Assembly: GCA_002633025.1 (NCBI GenBank)
Contig: NMRB01001405.1
Location: 88,780 to 152,779 of the forward strand
Length of the DNA: 64,000 nucleotides
Source: Notospermus geniculatus
Lineage: Eukaryota > Nemertea > Pilidiophora > Heteronemertea > Lineidae
Direction of reading: 5' to 3'
Part shown: piece after piece, positions 1 to 11,686 of the stretch
Position numbering within the stretch: position 1 is the stretch's first letter
Layout of the letters: each line of letters opens with the position of its first letter
Made by a program: the position numbers and the translations under genes
The notes under the pieces: generated by a model
The model's database searches: none
The model's input: only the letters and a program-made list of their open reading frames with translations
Told to the model about the DNA's origin: nothing

Positions 1-220
1 GGGGGGGGGTATTCTCGCATTAAAAAATATGCAAAGAGATCATCAATCGGTCCACTGGTTACCATTCTATGTCAGTTTGAATGCACAAGGGTGTGTGGTA
101 CAGGCCAAAGCCGGATAATACCGTCATCCGGCCCCAATGGGTTAGCTGTAAGCTTTACCTTTAGCTATAGTGTGCAGGGCGGAATTGAGTTAAGGAGGCT
201 TCTAGAATACTAGCCAGAGA

Positions 221-341
221 GTTTTTGCAAAACCCCCCGAAACGCCAACGCGAACGTGTATCCTTCTGTACGGTGCTCTCTTCGTGGCATCGAACAATGG
301 GTGTGGAATTGGCGTTGGCGTTTCGGGGGCTTTGTGAAAAC
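221..341. repeat. Foldback (hairpin) repeat, ~120 bp
   Basis: The arm near 230-250 (CCCCCGAAACGCCAACG) is repeated in reverse complement near 310-333, around a ~60-base loop. It is a palindromic MITE-like hairpin with no coding sequence. Confidence 0.75.
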
Positions 342-555
342 GCTGTATAGAGAGGTTAAGATGAACGCAAACGACAAACATGAACGCGAGTGACGTCAGT
401 ATGTAGCCACCTGACTAACCCAATCGCGTTCGAATGCCGTTTCTTGTACAGGAATCCCTCTTCCTAAATCTTTTGTCCTGAACAAAGTGGTGGGTTTAGG
501 TATTAATCCGAATGAATAGCCCAGACAGATCTTCTTAGGGAGGTACATGTATTAG

Positions 556-776
556 GGCCGTTTAGACGACAGGCAAAAATCCGATCGAATCCGATTGTGG
601 TACTCTTGCGTGTAAACGCTACCCAATGCAGTCCAATGTGGATTTTGGACCGTAATGGACCACATACGTCGACCACAATCAGATCTCGTCTAAACGCAAA
701 TGAGACCCGATACGGGTCGATCGGATCCATCGGATGGAATCTGAATGTGTTTTTTTGGTTTGTTGTCCAAACGGCC
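556..776. mobile_element. MITE with GGCCGTTTAGACGACA termini
   Basis: Imperfect terminal inverted repeats: GGCCGTTTAGACGACA at the left and TGTTGTCCAAACGGCC at the right, with GATCGGAT-rich subterminal sequence. A partial second copy lies at 4362-4521. It is non-coding; short open frames inside it are chance. Confidence 0.7.
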
Positions 777-890
777 ATATTGGTTGTAAACCCCATATTC
801 AAGCAATCAATCTAACAGGTATGATGCAATGTGTTTGTAGAGGGGTCAGTTCGCCCACATTCAATTATGCCGGGGACACTAGCCGTGGTT

Positions 891-1255
891 ACACTACATA
901 AAATCCCCAGGTTTTTGCGGTCACACCTATAAATTGCCGGCCTTCTAGAAACCCGTGTCTGAAAAACATGGGTTTTTGGAACACGGCAAACTCGCCGTGC
1001 TTTTCGAAATCCCCGTGTTTTCGTTAGTTCTTCGCACGGCTACAGATGGCGCAGCCACTAAGTGACGGTGTTTTTGCGCCTCCAACAATGTGGGCCAATA
1101 CAGAAATGACCGAAGAGTCAATGCATGCAGCGCAACTGTCGCCGGGCTACTTAACTACAATGTAGTGGTGTGATATCTCGCCGGGCTTTTCGCGCACACG
1201 GGTTTGACACGGGTCTGGAAAAACACGGGTATTTCCAACAGGTGTAACCTTAGCT
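891..1255. mobile_element. MITE with AGCCGTGGTTACAC termini (copy 1)
   Basis: Begins AGCCGTGGTTACACTACAT and ends CAGGTGTAACCTTAGCT, an imperfect inverted repeat. The interior has many CCCGTGT/ACACGGG inverted blocks. A closely related copy is at 26638-26992 and a shorter relative at 26323-26478. Confidence 0.7.
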
Positions 1256-1745
1256 ACTGTTCCCATTTGTGTAACTACCAACCGGGGCCAATAAGGCTGA
1301 CATTGCGTCACTGTTCCTCACCACCCACCTTCGTTCTCGTAACAGCTGAACGTAGAAAGAGGAGATTTGTCGTTTTCCGATGGTGTAAGAACGCGTACTT
1401 CATTGGGTTGCCTCGGTTTCATNGTAATTATGCAATGGGAACAGTGTTGCTTGCATAATTGAGCGTGGCCTAACTGACCCCTCTACAAACATTACATCAT
1501 GCCTATTGGATTGATTCCTTGAATATGGGGTTGACAGCCAAGACCTCCGTAAGAAGATCTGTCTAGGCTATTCATTCGAATCACCTGAGCCCAACACCTC
1601 CTTCAGGACAATAGATTTAGGAAGAGGAATTCCTGTACAAGAAACGGCGTTCGAACGCGAGTGGCTTAGTCACGTGGCTGCCTACTGACGTCACTCGCGT
1701 TCACGTTTGCCGTTCGCGTTCAGGATCTTAACCTCACTATTTTTT

Positions 1746-2160
1746 TGTACGCGAATTATTCACTGGAAAGACAATGACGTCATTCCCGTTGACGTTTGTC
1801 GTTCGCGTTCATGATCTTGACCTCTCTAAAGCAATCTTGATGACACATACCGTGAACCGGTTGGTGTGGTGAGACTTTTCGAAACGTCTTTCGGCATCCC
1901 TGGTAGACAATGGCAGATACTATAGTCGCAGCAAATACAATCAGCACGACGGAGACGGCAATGGCGGAACCAGTGGACATACTGTAAACAAAAAGATGTT
2001 CGGTTGTGTTCGGGATTTGTCGGATTGGCTCGAATCTGTTTCTCGTCTACCGAGTTACGTCGTTAATCAAGCCATGTTTACAAGTATACCTAATACCATA
2101 AAGGAATCAAACATGAAGGCTTAACTGCGAACGATGAGCTTACTGAGGGATACACTTCAT
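1746..2160. other. Gene-less stretch
   Basis: Contains a further degenerate copy of the GTTCGCGTTCATGATCTT motif from the preceding inverted repeat (about 1775-1830). Nothing else is recognised. Confidence 0.4.
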
Positions 2161-3343
2161 CAGTCTAGAAGGGGACTGCTGGCCATCCGCTTGTTTCGGA
2201 TGACTCAGCCATCCAGAAACCGAGTAAAAACCCCAAACAGACGAGCCAAAAAGTCGTCTTACTCCATCAATTTTCATTTTTTTTCATTTTATAAAATGCT
2301 GATGAATCTTGAGACAATATAGAGTGAAAATATCTCTTAAAACTGCAACTGTTCGCATATATTCTGCCAATGTTCACGCTATGAAGTTGACAAAGTTGAA
2401 GAATGCTGATTAATGGTAGCGGACGGCAGGAGCATCCGTTTTAGGTGGATGGCTGTACCATACTTCTCAGATTGGACAGCGGGGGCTTCCGGTCAGGTCT
2501 CAAGCAGGGCGGAATCGCGGGAAATTCTATAAATAACTCTGGGGAACCCATGCTGACGTCAGCTATGGAATTCCGAGCGTTAAAAATAGATACAAGCACG
2601 TGCGTTTGTTTTGATGGGCTTAGAATTTCTACAGTTGGGCGGGAAATGGACCTGAGTGGCGTCTCCTTCTATGTAAATACGAATCTTTCGAGAGAAATCT
2701 TTTTATTAGGTATTTTGGATCTCTTCTCTTCCAAAAGGATGTTTCTTTCTTTGGGTAGCNTTACTCCTGACATGGTCCACAGGGGCGTCTGACCCAACAG
2801 CGTTTAGTCGCACGTTTTCTCATGAACTGTGTCTCTGTCCCTTTTATACCTCAGAAATAGTGCTGTCATGATAAAATTTGGTAGAGTACTTCTTATATGG
2901 GTGAGAAAAGGGCAACAAGCCGGGTAACCTGTCCACTCACAAAGGTCAAAGGTCTTCATTTAAGACTGCTCTGATATTCTTAACGGTGAAGATTTTCTAG
3001 GAGAGCCGCTGACCCTTTCTCAGATTCTGTCCCGCCAGGAAGGTTTGCTATGAGAAAACTTGCGTTGTTGTGAAGATTGATACTAAGAACGGTATGGTAC
3101 CTCAGTGAGGACAGTTTTGAAAAATATCCAAACAAAAAAAGCATTGATGTAAAATTCGGCTACTTTGTTCACAAGTCCAATATCTCTTGAAATATCAAAC
3201 TGAATATGATTAAACTGCACCAAAATTAAGTGTACGATATTGTGAAGAGATGGTGTTAATTTCATATCAATATCCCTCGAGTATGGAATAACATCCGGTG
3301 CAAAGATGCAAGTCGAAATCGGAGATGCAGATTCAATGGCACC

Positions 3344-3485
3344 CCCCCCCCCCGATGGCACAGGTACCTGGTACCAATCAAATTGACATACCCAGACATT
3401 AAGGCTTTGTTNCCCCCCCCCCCCCCCCGATGGCACAGGTACCTGGTACCAATCAAATTGACATACCCAGACATTAAGGCTTTGT
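3344..3485. repeat. Duplicated flank around a single N (probable contig join)
   Basis: A poly-C run plus about 60 bases (from GATGGCACAGGTACCTGG to AAGGCTTTGTT) occurs immediately before and immediately after the N at 3412. This is the signature of an unmerged contig overlap rather than biology. Confidence 0.75.
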
Positions 3486-4079
3486 TCTGGCAGCATTTAT
3501 TTTTAATCCATGGCAAGATGCATTCAAGGAAACTGCAATTTTGTAATCCTTGGACAGAATTAGTTTCTGAAGCCCATGTGACAGTGCACTAATTCATCAT
3601 GATTAGGCTATTCAAGTGAGTCGAGTTTTTCAAGCTATACTATTCACCATTTGAACCAGATTTTATCGTGATAGCACCACTTCTGAGGCATGAAATGTTC
3701 CCAGCAGTTCGCGAGAAAAATATGCGATTTGCTGCTTTCAACTTGCCTTTGTAACACTGCCCTGCCATCATGCTTCCCAAAGAAACATACTTTTTGGAAG
3801 CGAAGACATGCAAAATACCAAATACAATAATAGTATCCTCCAAAGGTCCGTATTTACATGGCAAGAGACTCCACTCATGGTTACTCCCTGACTCTACTAA
3901 ATTCTAAGTCCATCAAAACCAACGCACGTGTTTGTATCTATTTTTATAACGCTCGGAATTCCATGCTTGACGTCATGATGGGTTCCCCAGAGCTATTTAT
4001 AGATTTTCCGGACCTGCTTCTTTAGTCTCGGCTTGTTTCTGAAGTTCTGGTGAGGAGAAGGATGGCAAAGCCATCCTCT

Positions 4080-4262
4080 TAGAATCGATGGTGGGACCAT
4101 CCGATCCATTATTTTTGGGAAGCCCACACTGTCCGCTTTACTGGGATCGCCATGCGGGCCACAATATGGGAAGGCAGAACCGTCCTCTTAGAATCGGATG
4201 GTTGGACCATCCGATACACTATTTTTGGGATGGCCACACTGTCCGCTTACTACTGGGATCAC
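4080..4262 (+). repeat. Tandem ~105-bp repeat, two units
   Basis: The block TTAGAATCGATGGTGGGACC ... CACACTGTCCGCTT is followed by a second, slightly diverged copy. It sits inside the right end of the 2.2-kb element. Confidence 0.65.
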
Positions 4263-4361
4263 CATGCTGTCCACAACATGGCGCATCGCAATATGATGGA
4301 TAATGGATGCCTGTACCATCCAAATTCGTATGGATGGCCAGCAGTCCCCTTCTAGACTGGT

Positions 4362-4521
4362 AAACGCTACCCAATGCAGTCCAATGTGGATTTTTGACCA
4401 CATTGAACCACATGCGACCACATTCAAATCTCGTCTAAACGCAAATGAGACCGGATGCGGTCGATCGGATCCAATCGGATCGAATCTGAATGTGGTTTTT
4501 TGGCTTGTCGTCTAAACGGCC
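4362..4521. mobile_element. Partial MITE, same family as 556-776
   Basis: Shares TAAACGCTACCCAATGCAGT and ends in TGTCGTCTAAACGGCC. The left end is missing at the boundary with the 2.2-kb element, so it is truncated. Confidence 0.65.
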
Positions 4522-4549
4522 CTAATGCCAGGCCATATCCGAGGCAGNC

Positions 4550-6080
4550 TACCCCCAGGTTTCATGACCTGAGCTACCAGATGGAATGAAAATTTCCAGT
4601 CTCCGATACCTGGTTCATGGTGAAATTGATATATCAAAAGTTGAGATTTTGTCTGTCACACTTTTGTTTCTTGAATAACTTGTCTCCGACGCCAGGTAGA
4701 GCACTAGTAACAGGTTCCTTCCTTATGTTTATGACCCCTGGCAAGATACTGGCATCAACAAATTAGTGCTCCAGTGTCAGCATCATAATAATATTGATCA
4801 AATTTGATATGTTGACATATCGGGAGATCTGCCGCAGTAAGCGACTTGAAACTTGTATCACAACATCATTGCTCATCCACGGATGTTATTGGAACTGAAA
4901 CTTTCAGTTTGCACCTGCTCGGTCGCATGATATTTGCTGATATCGTGGTGAGATTTGATATTCAAATTTGATGACATAAGTCATTTGGCTTTGTAAACTG
5001 AACAAGTTCTAGGGTCCTGAGGTTGTCAGAATCTGGTGATGGTAGAAACCTAAAACTTTCACCTACACCTAGGTTATCAAGGATGAGCTTTCAGATTACA
5101 CAATGACCTTGAAGGTCAGAGGTCAAGGTCAAACAGTTCTAAAGTGCAAATCTGCTCAGAATTTCAGGAGAAAACTAATTAGAAGCCCGAATTAACCATC
5201 TCCTATAAGTTTAATAAAGGATTCCTGTTCCACTTACGCATAATTCTCAAGGTCAGAGGTCAAGGTCACAGATAACTAGCTCTAGAATAGCCTAGTCAAC
5301 TTCTCATCGGAAACCATTGACATCTCTCCGATGTCCTTCTCTTGTTTATGGTAGTGGGGTACATAAATCTGTCCAAATTGATGCCTTGAATTCCATTTTT
5401 GAGGATAACAGAGCTATTTTCAGCACAATTAGTGTTCCACGTGCAAATGTACGTTAGCCTATTCAAATGTACACAGATGACCCTGCGCTCTCATCGTTCG
5501 TGGGGTTCTCATTAATTCAGTCCTTTTGTATCATAAGATCAACTAGTCGGAATTCAACAAAATATGCAGGAAACATGCAGAATGGTCTTGCCTGTCATAT
5601 GGAAGAGTCAGAATGCAAAGCTGTTGAAGTTTAAAGGGATACTGTGGACATTTATAAAATGCTAAATTTGTAAGTTGAACATTTATGTTTGATTCCTTTA
5701 TGCTAATACGTCGTTTCAGAGACTCATTTTGTAAAATTCAGAGTTCTTCACTGACCACGCAGCAGTTTCCGTTTTGCGAAGGCTAATGGTCGGTCGGAGG
5801 AATTGTCTTGGACATTTTGCGTCCACTCTTACCCTGCTGGACAGCAGTATTCTTTGTTGGATGAACCGCAGCACTTTGTGTAGTGGCTAGGTTCGAATGG
5901 AAGAGGGCAGACAAACAGACCAAGGTAGGTTCCATTCGCATTCTTCACGTAATTTTTGCAAACACTTTCTGAAAACATGTATCAGAAAATCTTATGCCCC
6001 TCAATATTTGTACAACGTCGAGAGAGCACCCATAGGACACTCTGAAGGCCAGTTTCCACCACAGCGGATTCCGCCGTGGT
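4550..6080. other. Gene-less stretch with a GGTCAAGGTCA repeat
   Basis: No coding potential recognised. The block at about 5080-5290 (GTTATCAAGGATGAGCTTTC, then AAGGTCAGAGGTCAAGGTCA) is a dispersed repeat that recurs at about 16215-16430. Confidence 0.5.
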
Positions 6081-6082
6081 TT

Positions 6083-6188
6083 GCGGTGAGTGGTGCGGTT
6101 TCACAGGGTTTTTGATCATCCTTCGATGGTACATGACGCGTTACATGTAATTATCCGTATGCCTGTGAAAACCGCACCGCTCGCCGCA
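6083..6188. repeat. Palindromic MITE
   Basis: GCGGTGAGTGGTGCGGTTTC at the left pairs with the inverted arm ending CCGCACCGCTCGCCGC. About 106 bp, non-coding hairpin. Confidence 0.7.
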
Positions 6189-6306
6189 TAGTAGGCCGTG
6201 GGCCAAAATCTGTGCGGGGCTTAGTTTTTGAGTTCGTGGTGACTTTCTGGGGGCAAGAGAACTCCACTCGATTTAGGTCATTAGTGGTCTGAATTTAAGT
6301 CAGCGC

Positions 6307-6597
6307 TTACACTCCTGGAATAACATTTAAAACCCTGTTTCTGATTTGGGCTGTTTTATCCTGCAGTCCTTCAGTTGGTCTCAACCAACAGGAAAATCCA
6401 TTTTTCAGAAAAACTTGCAGACTACCGATATTTAACTTTAAATACCTGTCGACTTTCTCCTTTTCCAACAGTGCCTTGATGTGTTCTCTTCTTGATGAAA
6501 TGGCTGTCGACAGTATTTTTGTCAGCTTGTCGATTTCCATCTTGGTGTCTTCACTGTCAGTATGGAATGCCAGGATGATGAAAGGGGCAGAGAGAAC
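6307..6597 (-). CDS. Roc-type GTPase-like protein, downstream exon (partial gene)
   Basis: The exon opens after a good acceptor (CAACTGCTATAG, with a T-run upstream) and stays open to a stop at 6307. Its first residues (APFIILAFHTDSED) resemble the region around the fourth G motif (base recognition, THxD-like) of Roc/COR and related Ras-like GTPases, where a hydrophobic strand runs into a histidine/aspartate pair. The following helix is rich in K and E. Together with the upstream exon at 6765-6884, the reading phase is maintained exactly (both introns in phase 0). The gene is only partly visible: no P-loop exon was found, and the 3' limit of this exon is uncertain. It could be a live host gene or a relic. 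The family assignment is inference from motif spacing. Confidence 0.45.
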   Translation of the reverse strand, partial: VLSAPFIILAFHTDSEDTKMEIDKLTKILSTAISSRREHIKALLEKEKVDRYLKLNIGSLQVFLKNGFSCWLRPTEGLQDKTAQIRNRVLNVIPGV

Positions 6598-6764
6598 CTA
6601 TAGCAGTTGAAAAAAAACATGAAGGTATGACATGAAAATGTCTCGACTACTTACAGTGCAGCTGGAGGTAATGGTATCCATCCAATTTTAGGCCACGTCA
6701 TCAGAATTCTTTCAAGTTGAGTGAACTCATGACACATCCTGTGTTCTAACACAGAAAGACGTAC

Positions 6765-6884
6765 CTGAACATGGACAGAATCCCATCTGGACATGATCTC
6801 TATTTGAGGTTTTTCCAGGTTGTCATCAACATCAAAAGCGTAGACGTACACAGCGCCGTCGGTGAAGAATGGAGATGGCTTGAA
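6765..6884 (-). CDS. Roc-type GTPase-like protein, upstream exon (partial gene)
   Basis: A 120-base exon of exactly 40 codons lies between a canonical acceptor (TCTCTATTACAG) and a canonical donor (CAG/GTACGT). It encodes FFTDGAVYVYAFDVDD, then a segment with RWDSVHVQ. This matches the hydrophobic strand and W-containing helix that precede the THxD motif in Roc GTPase domains (LRRK/ROCO and death-domain GTPase families). The joined phase with the next exon is 0. Further 5' exons should lie at higher coordinates; none is recognised before the Helentron-like repeat. Confidence 0.45.
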
Positions 6885-7079
6885 CTGTAATAGAGACATA
6901 TCAGAATCCTACTAAAATTTGACAAAAGTTTGTTTGTTTGTTCGCGATTTTCTCCGAGACTAATGAACGGATCGCCGCCAAACTTGGTATGCAAGTGCAG
7001 ACGGGCCTGGGAAGTGTCCTTACGAAGCCCGAATTTTGATATCACTTATAGTTTTTGAAATATTATGATATTAACGAAA

Positions 7080-7205
7080 ATAACAATGCTGTTCATGCCT
7101 ATTGACGTCATGACGTCACCGAGATTGCCGTCGCGTCATACGTGACGTCGACAACGTCGTGTGCGGCGGAATGACGTCATTACGCCACTCGAACGGATAC
7201 GACGT
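7080..7205. promoter_or_regulatory. Cluster of TGACGTCA/GACGTC palindromes
   Basis: Tandem TGACGTCATGACGTCA, then several GACGTC variants within about 120 bases. TGACGTCA is the CRE/ATF-type site. It also occurs in several MITEs in the window, so it may be repeat-derived rather than a promoter. Confidence 0.3.
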
Positions 7206-7499
7206 CATTATGTCCCCAAGTGCTCACACATTTTGGTTCCCGAAGCCGCCGCTCGGGCTAGGAGACTTCGGTACTGGCTGCAATCTTTGCGGTATAAAAG
7301 TTGTCGCGGACCTATGTTGATATCACGGGTTATTTTTAGAATAGGGATGACCGTAACCACGTGGATGCTAATGTCATCGAACATATCTTATCGCGCGGAA
7401 TGGCACCACCGAGGAATTCTTGATGGGGATGTTTATATGTGTTGCAGATCTATAATAGAAGCTCAAGAACATTGTCGTTATTAGACCGGGGAGAATGAA

Positions 7500-8290
7500 A
7501 TTATACGGAAAATTGGAATTCTAAAATGACGTCAGCAACAAAATCGCATCCAATACTGAAGCTAATTCCTAGCCAAAGCGGCGGCTGCGGTAATCAACAT
7601 GGCGCTCACGTAGCATACCTCATGCCCCCCCCCCCCACACACACACAGTGAACGGGTATTGCCTAGTATCAATAAAAAGAGTAAACCCGTGTGTGACGTA
7701 AAAAATCAACTTAATCCGATTTGAACCAAACAAACATCGTTGGAAAGAGCTTGAAAAGACTTTTAAAATGATATTAATATGAACAAAATCAGTCAAATAT
7801 CAAGAAAGTTATGACAATTTTAATATCACAAAAATGACCCATTTTTGCTAGTGGTCACAGCATCCTTATGGCGTTCTGCGGAAACATCATGTTAGAGCAA
7901 TCTGAACCCAGGTTTAGGACGCTTATTTGATTCCGAGGCAGCATATTTCTATCTGCTTGTAATACATTTATGGGGTGTAAATCCAACCGTTCAAAAGTTA
8001 GCTGTACATCGTCACCCATTCTCCTGTACATAGCTCCATTTTAGCGTCTAATTGATATCCAATGATGAAATTCAAATCCCAATATTAAAAACTTAGGAGC
8101 AACCTTTGACGCGGGAACTTTTTGAAAATTACTTGAAAATGACCTTTCCTCTGAAATAAAAAAGAAATAAAGTTGCCCCCAGAGAGTCACCACGAACTGA
8201 CAAGATACATCTTTTGGCCCACGGCCTATAGGGGGGAAAAGCCAAGACAGTGACAGTGGTGCCACAAGTTGGTGGTGATATCACTGGAGA
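7500..8290. other. Gene-less stretch
   Basis: Contains a poly-C/CA microsatellite near 7626-7648 and otherwise no recognisable gene. Confidence 0.4.
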
Positions 8291-8988
8291 TATTATTAAC
8301 CTGTGGCAAGCGGATTGTCCAGTTATTCAAATAAAATGGTCCATGGACCATGTGCTCACCTGGGTGCAAGTGCCAGAAAAACAAATGACAAATGTTAAAT
8401 CAAAATGGTCCAGGGGCCTTGAGTTCCAGGGTCATACGATTATGGTCAAAATTTCAGGGTCAAAACATTCTGGCTTGAGAATTTATGACATATGTGCCGA
8501 AGTCCATTTTCCGAGATGGCTGCCTGGTAACCATTATTTGCATTCCAATTCGGCAAAAATTTGCTGTAGGCCCCCTACACATAGAGGATTAGATAGATGA
8601 TCACACCAAGTTAGAATAGAGCCAAATAGGCCTAATCACAAAACGTGCCACCAAAATGGCAAAAATTTGAACTTGACCTCTGTGACCCTGAAAAGTAGGT
8701 CAAATCAAAACCCCTTTATATATGTCATGTATCCTCATTAGATGCACCTGTGATAAAAATTTGGAGACAATCCAGTGAACAGTTCAGGAGTTACTGGACT
8801 TTGAGCTGTGGTTTTGGCCACCTGGTTGCCAACCCAAGAATCGAATCGGACCGAAACTTGGTGTCATAGCTCATCTGACATAGGGGTATATATGTACCAA
8901 GTTCCAGGTCAATAGCACTGTCAGGTGGTTACGAAATGTGCCACCAAAAGGTAAAATTTTGAACTTTGACCTCTGTGACCTCGTTATA

Positions 8989-9125
8989 CAGGGTGTTTCA
9001 AAAAAAGTATACATTTAGAAAATTGTCTCCCAGACAGTAGTTTTATTAGTTTTCAGAAATCTCTTATATGGTTTCAGTAGACCTTGGTCTCTTCCTTTGT
9101 TTGCCATCATATCAACCGTTATCGG
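8989..9125. mobile_element. Truncated left end of a CAGGGTGTTTC element
   Basis: Matches the first ~135 bases of the element at 9864-10858, then diverges. The flanking repeat (8785-8988) is also shared with 9660-9863, so the whole block is a direct duplication spaced about 875 bases. Confidence 0.65.
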
Positions 9126-9863
9126 TTATCTAAAGCCAGTTAGGGTAGATGTGAAGGCGCGGCGGCCATATTTGCGGCCATTTTGGATTTCAGCATTATC
9201 CCGTCCTATTTTTACCCTGTCATAACGGGCACAGACCGCGTGAGCTACTGCGAAACTAATGTATTAGGCCAGCCCTGTATACCACGATATATAAATACAC
9301 ACAGCACACCTGGATGACCTAATTTCTGTCCGCAGTGAAGTACACCTGACTGCGGACAAGATTTTGCAGTAGCTCATGCGGTGTGTGTCCCTAATGTAAA
9401 TGGTTTTAATGGATTCCTTGACCCCCAAAACCTTGGTAAAGACACCAAATTCATCCCTCTAGCACAATTATACAGGGAGTTATAATGGGTTTAGTGATGC
9501 GGTGGCCATCTTGGACGCCATCTTGAATTCCACCTTTCTGCCCCACATCTCGAATGTCTACCCAAGTTTTTTTCAATCTCCTAGGGGTCCCCTACAAGGA
9601 TCAAGAGTCAAAATTAGGGGACATACGATTGCACACAGGACCCCCCTCAGCCCCAGGACTATTCAGGAGTTACTGGACTTTGAGCTGTGGTTTTGGCCAC
9701 CTGGTTGCCAACCCAAGAATCGAATCGGACCGAAACTTGGTGTCATAGCTCATCTGACATAGGGGTATATATGTACCAAGTTCCAGGTCAATAGCACAGG
9801 TGGTTACGAAATGTGCCACCAAAAGGTAAAATTTTGAACTTTGACCTCTGTGACCTCGTTATA

Positions 9864-10858
9864 CAGGGTGTTTCAAAAAAAAGTATACATTTAGAAAATT
9901 GTCTCCCAGACAGTAGTTTTATTACTTTTCAGAAATCTCTTATATGGTTTCAGTAGACCTTGGTCTCTTCCTTTGTTTGCCATCATATCAACCGTTATCG
10001 GGTCCGCATGAGCGAGCACAGGCGATTTACTTGTTCCAACTTTGAAATGGCTTGCGCACGGATGTGAAAGGGTTAAAACAGAATTACTCACCGTATGGTT
10101 GTAAAATGTGGACATGTGCTTTGTATCTCCTAAACTCCCAAACAAATTCCATTAACCCATCACCCTCCACAAGCCCACAAACATTGGACCTCGCATTTGA
10201 CCTTTCTGATTAAAGTGACAAGAAGACAATGGCTCCATGGAAATCAATCTTTCATTGTGCAGGAATTAAGGTTTATGATCGGCTTAACATCACAAGTGCA
10301 CATTTTAGTCCTCCATGTGCCCACCATTTTGCTCCACACACACTTGAGCTCTCCTGAGCATGGCGTGAACAGCTCGTCTACGTAATCATTGCCGGATCTT
10401 GCCTCAAACCATCAACCTCAGCAATTAAACTCACTTGAAATGTAAGGTGTAATGTCTTCATTTCCATGTGCCATTGCCTTCTTGAACCATTGTGTTGTCA
10501 TTTTCATAAGGATATGAAGGAGGTCAAATTCAAGGTCCCAAGTTTGTGGGCCTGTGGAGGGTGATGGGTTAATGGAATTTGTTTGGGAGTTTAGGAGATA
10601 CAAAGCACATGTCCACATTTTACAACCATGGTGAGTAATTCTGTTTTAACCCTTTCACATCCGTTCGCAAGCCATTTCAAAGTTGGAACAAGTAAATCGC
10701 CAGTGCTCGCTCATGCGGAACCGATAACGGTTGATATGATGGCAAACAAAGGAAGAGACCAAGGTCTACTGAAACCATATAAGAGATTTCTGAAAACTAA
10801 TAAAACTACTACCTGGGAGACAATTTTCTAAATGTATACTTTTTTTTGAAACACCCTG
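9864..10858. mobile_element. Tc1/mariner-type foldback element, 995 bp
   Basis: Begins CAGGGTGTTTCAAAAAAAAG and ends with the inverse CTTTTTTTTGAAACACCCTG, flanked by TA on both sides. Inverted arms extend about 330 bases on each side (to about 10195 and from about 10530). It has no transposase and is non-autonomous. The TA duplication fits Tc1/mariner/IS630. Confidence 0.7.
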
Positions 10859-10882
10859 TATATGTAATGTACCCTCATTATA

Positions 10883-11686
10883 TCGGGTGGCCCAGAAAAA
10901 ACGATAACACCTTTCATTTGAGGCTAATTCAAAAAGTATCACAGCGATGATCCTCATATTTGGTAGCCATAATGCCACAGATATTAAACATCTTTCCTGA
11001 AAATTTCAGCATTAAACGTAGAAAGACATAGGAATAGCAGCACTTTTAAAATTACTTTCCAATAAAGGCAGGGCCGAAAGTTATTTGTAATTCCACTGAC
11101 CTTTTTTAACTGAACAGATGATCAGTGTGACCTCCATTTTCATCAGAAACTGCACACGACTGCAGTCCGTGGTCTACTACTTCCAGCCTTTCTTTCAGTA
11201 GTCCCTGTTAGTTTTGTCTTATTAATGAGTCGCCGTACTGAGCCACTTTCCATCCTTTGCCAGAAAACTCCCTGACAATTTTCCTAGCTCCCCATCCTTT
11301 CTCAGTACAACACGCCTGAATCACAGCTATATCTCCCTCACTAAAAAAAAAACATGGTAACTTTCTTGAGAAAACATCAACACTGAGCCAACAGAAGCCC
11401 ATGACTAGGGACTTTGGCATTTGACACTGATTGGCAGGTCATAAAAGTCAAAACATGTCACCGCATTCCAGGTGGGTCAGATGTGAAGAGACCGGCATTG
11501 CATTTTTTGACCAAAAATTTTAAAAATGTTGCCATTTCAATATCATTCAACCTTTGGAGCTGAAATTTTGAGGAAGGACGCATAATATATAAATGATTAT
11601 TGATAAAAAATATGACAACCATAGCTTTGATATTTTTTGAACAATCCTCAAATGAAACGTGTTATCGTTTTTTCTGGGCCACCCGA
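10883..11686. mobile_element. Mariner-type element, 804 bp, TA-flanked
   Basis: Terminal inverted repeats TCGGGTGGCCCAGAAAAAAC and its inverse, with TA on each side. Removing it joins the surrounding Helentron-like unit smoothly. It contains only a short transposase fragment. Confidence 0.75.
11208..11342 (-). pseudogene. N-terminal helix-turn-helix fragment of a mariner transposase
   Basis: About 45 codons resemble the DNA-binding start of mariner transposases. They show an acidic start followed by IQACCTEKGWGARKIVREF and KGW, corresponding to the family's helix-turn-helix spacing. The frame then hits a stop and no DDE/D catalytic domain follows before the element's end. It is an internally deleted remnant inside the 804-bp element and would depend on a full-length transposase elsewhere. 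Confidence 0.5.

Larger units (their letters stand above)
345..1745. repeat. Large composite inverted repeat
   Basis: The left arm (345-555 plus 777-875) reappears inverted at about 1465-1740. Shared landmarks are GAACGCGAGTGACGTCAG, the AAGAAGATCTGTC block and the TGTAGAGGGGTCAGT block. The left arm is interrupted by one MITE (556-776), and another (891-1255) sits in the centre. This suggests an old foldback element hit twice by MITEs. No transposase is visible. Confidence 0.7.
2161..4359. mobile_element. 2.2-kb non-autonomous element with nested long inverted repeats
   Basis: The outer ends CAGTCTAGAAGGGGACTGCT (2161) and its inverse (ending 4359) match over about 28 bp. Inside, a second inverted pair of about 300 bp covers 2440-2757 and 3770-4040, sharing the CACGTG, TGACGTCA and TATTTATAGA blocks. 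No transposase domain is seen, so it is probably a foldback or non-autonomous DNA transposon. The superfamily is not determined, because no clear target-site duplication was found. Confidence 0.6.
6190..8235. repeat. ~65-bp inverted repeat flanking the GTPase exons
   Basis: GTAGGCCGTGGGCCAAAA through TTCGTGGTGACTTTCTGGGGGCAA (about 6190-6256) recurs inverted at about 8172-8235. The pair encloses the two GTPase-like exons and the TGACGTCA cluster. Confidence 0.55.
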
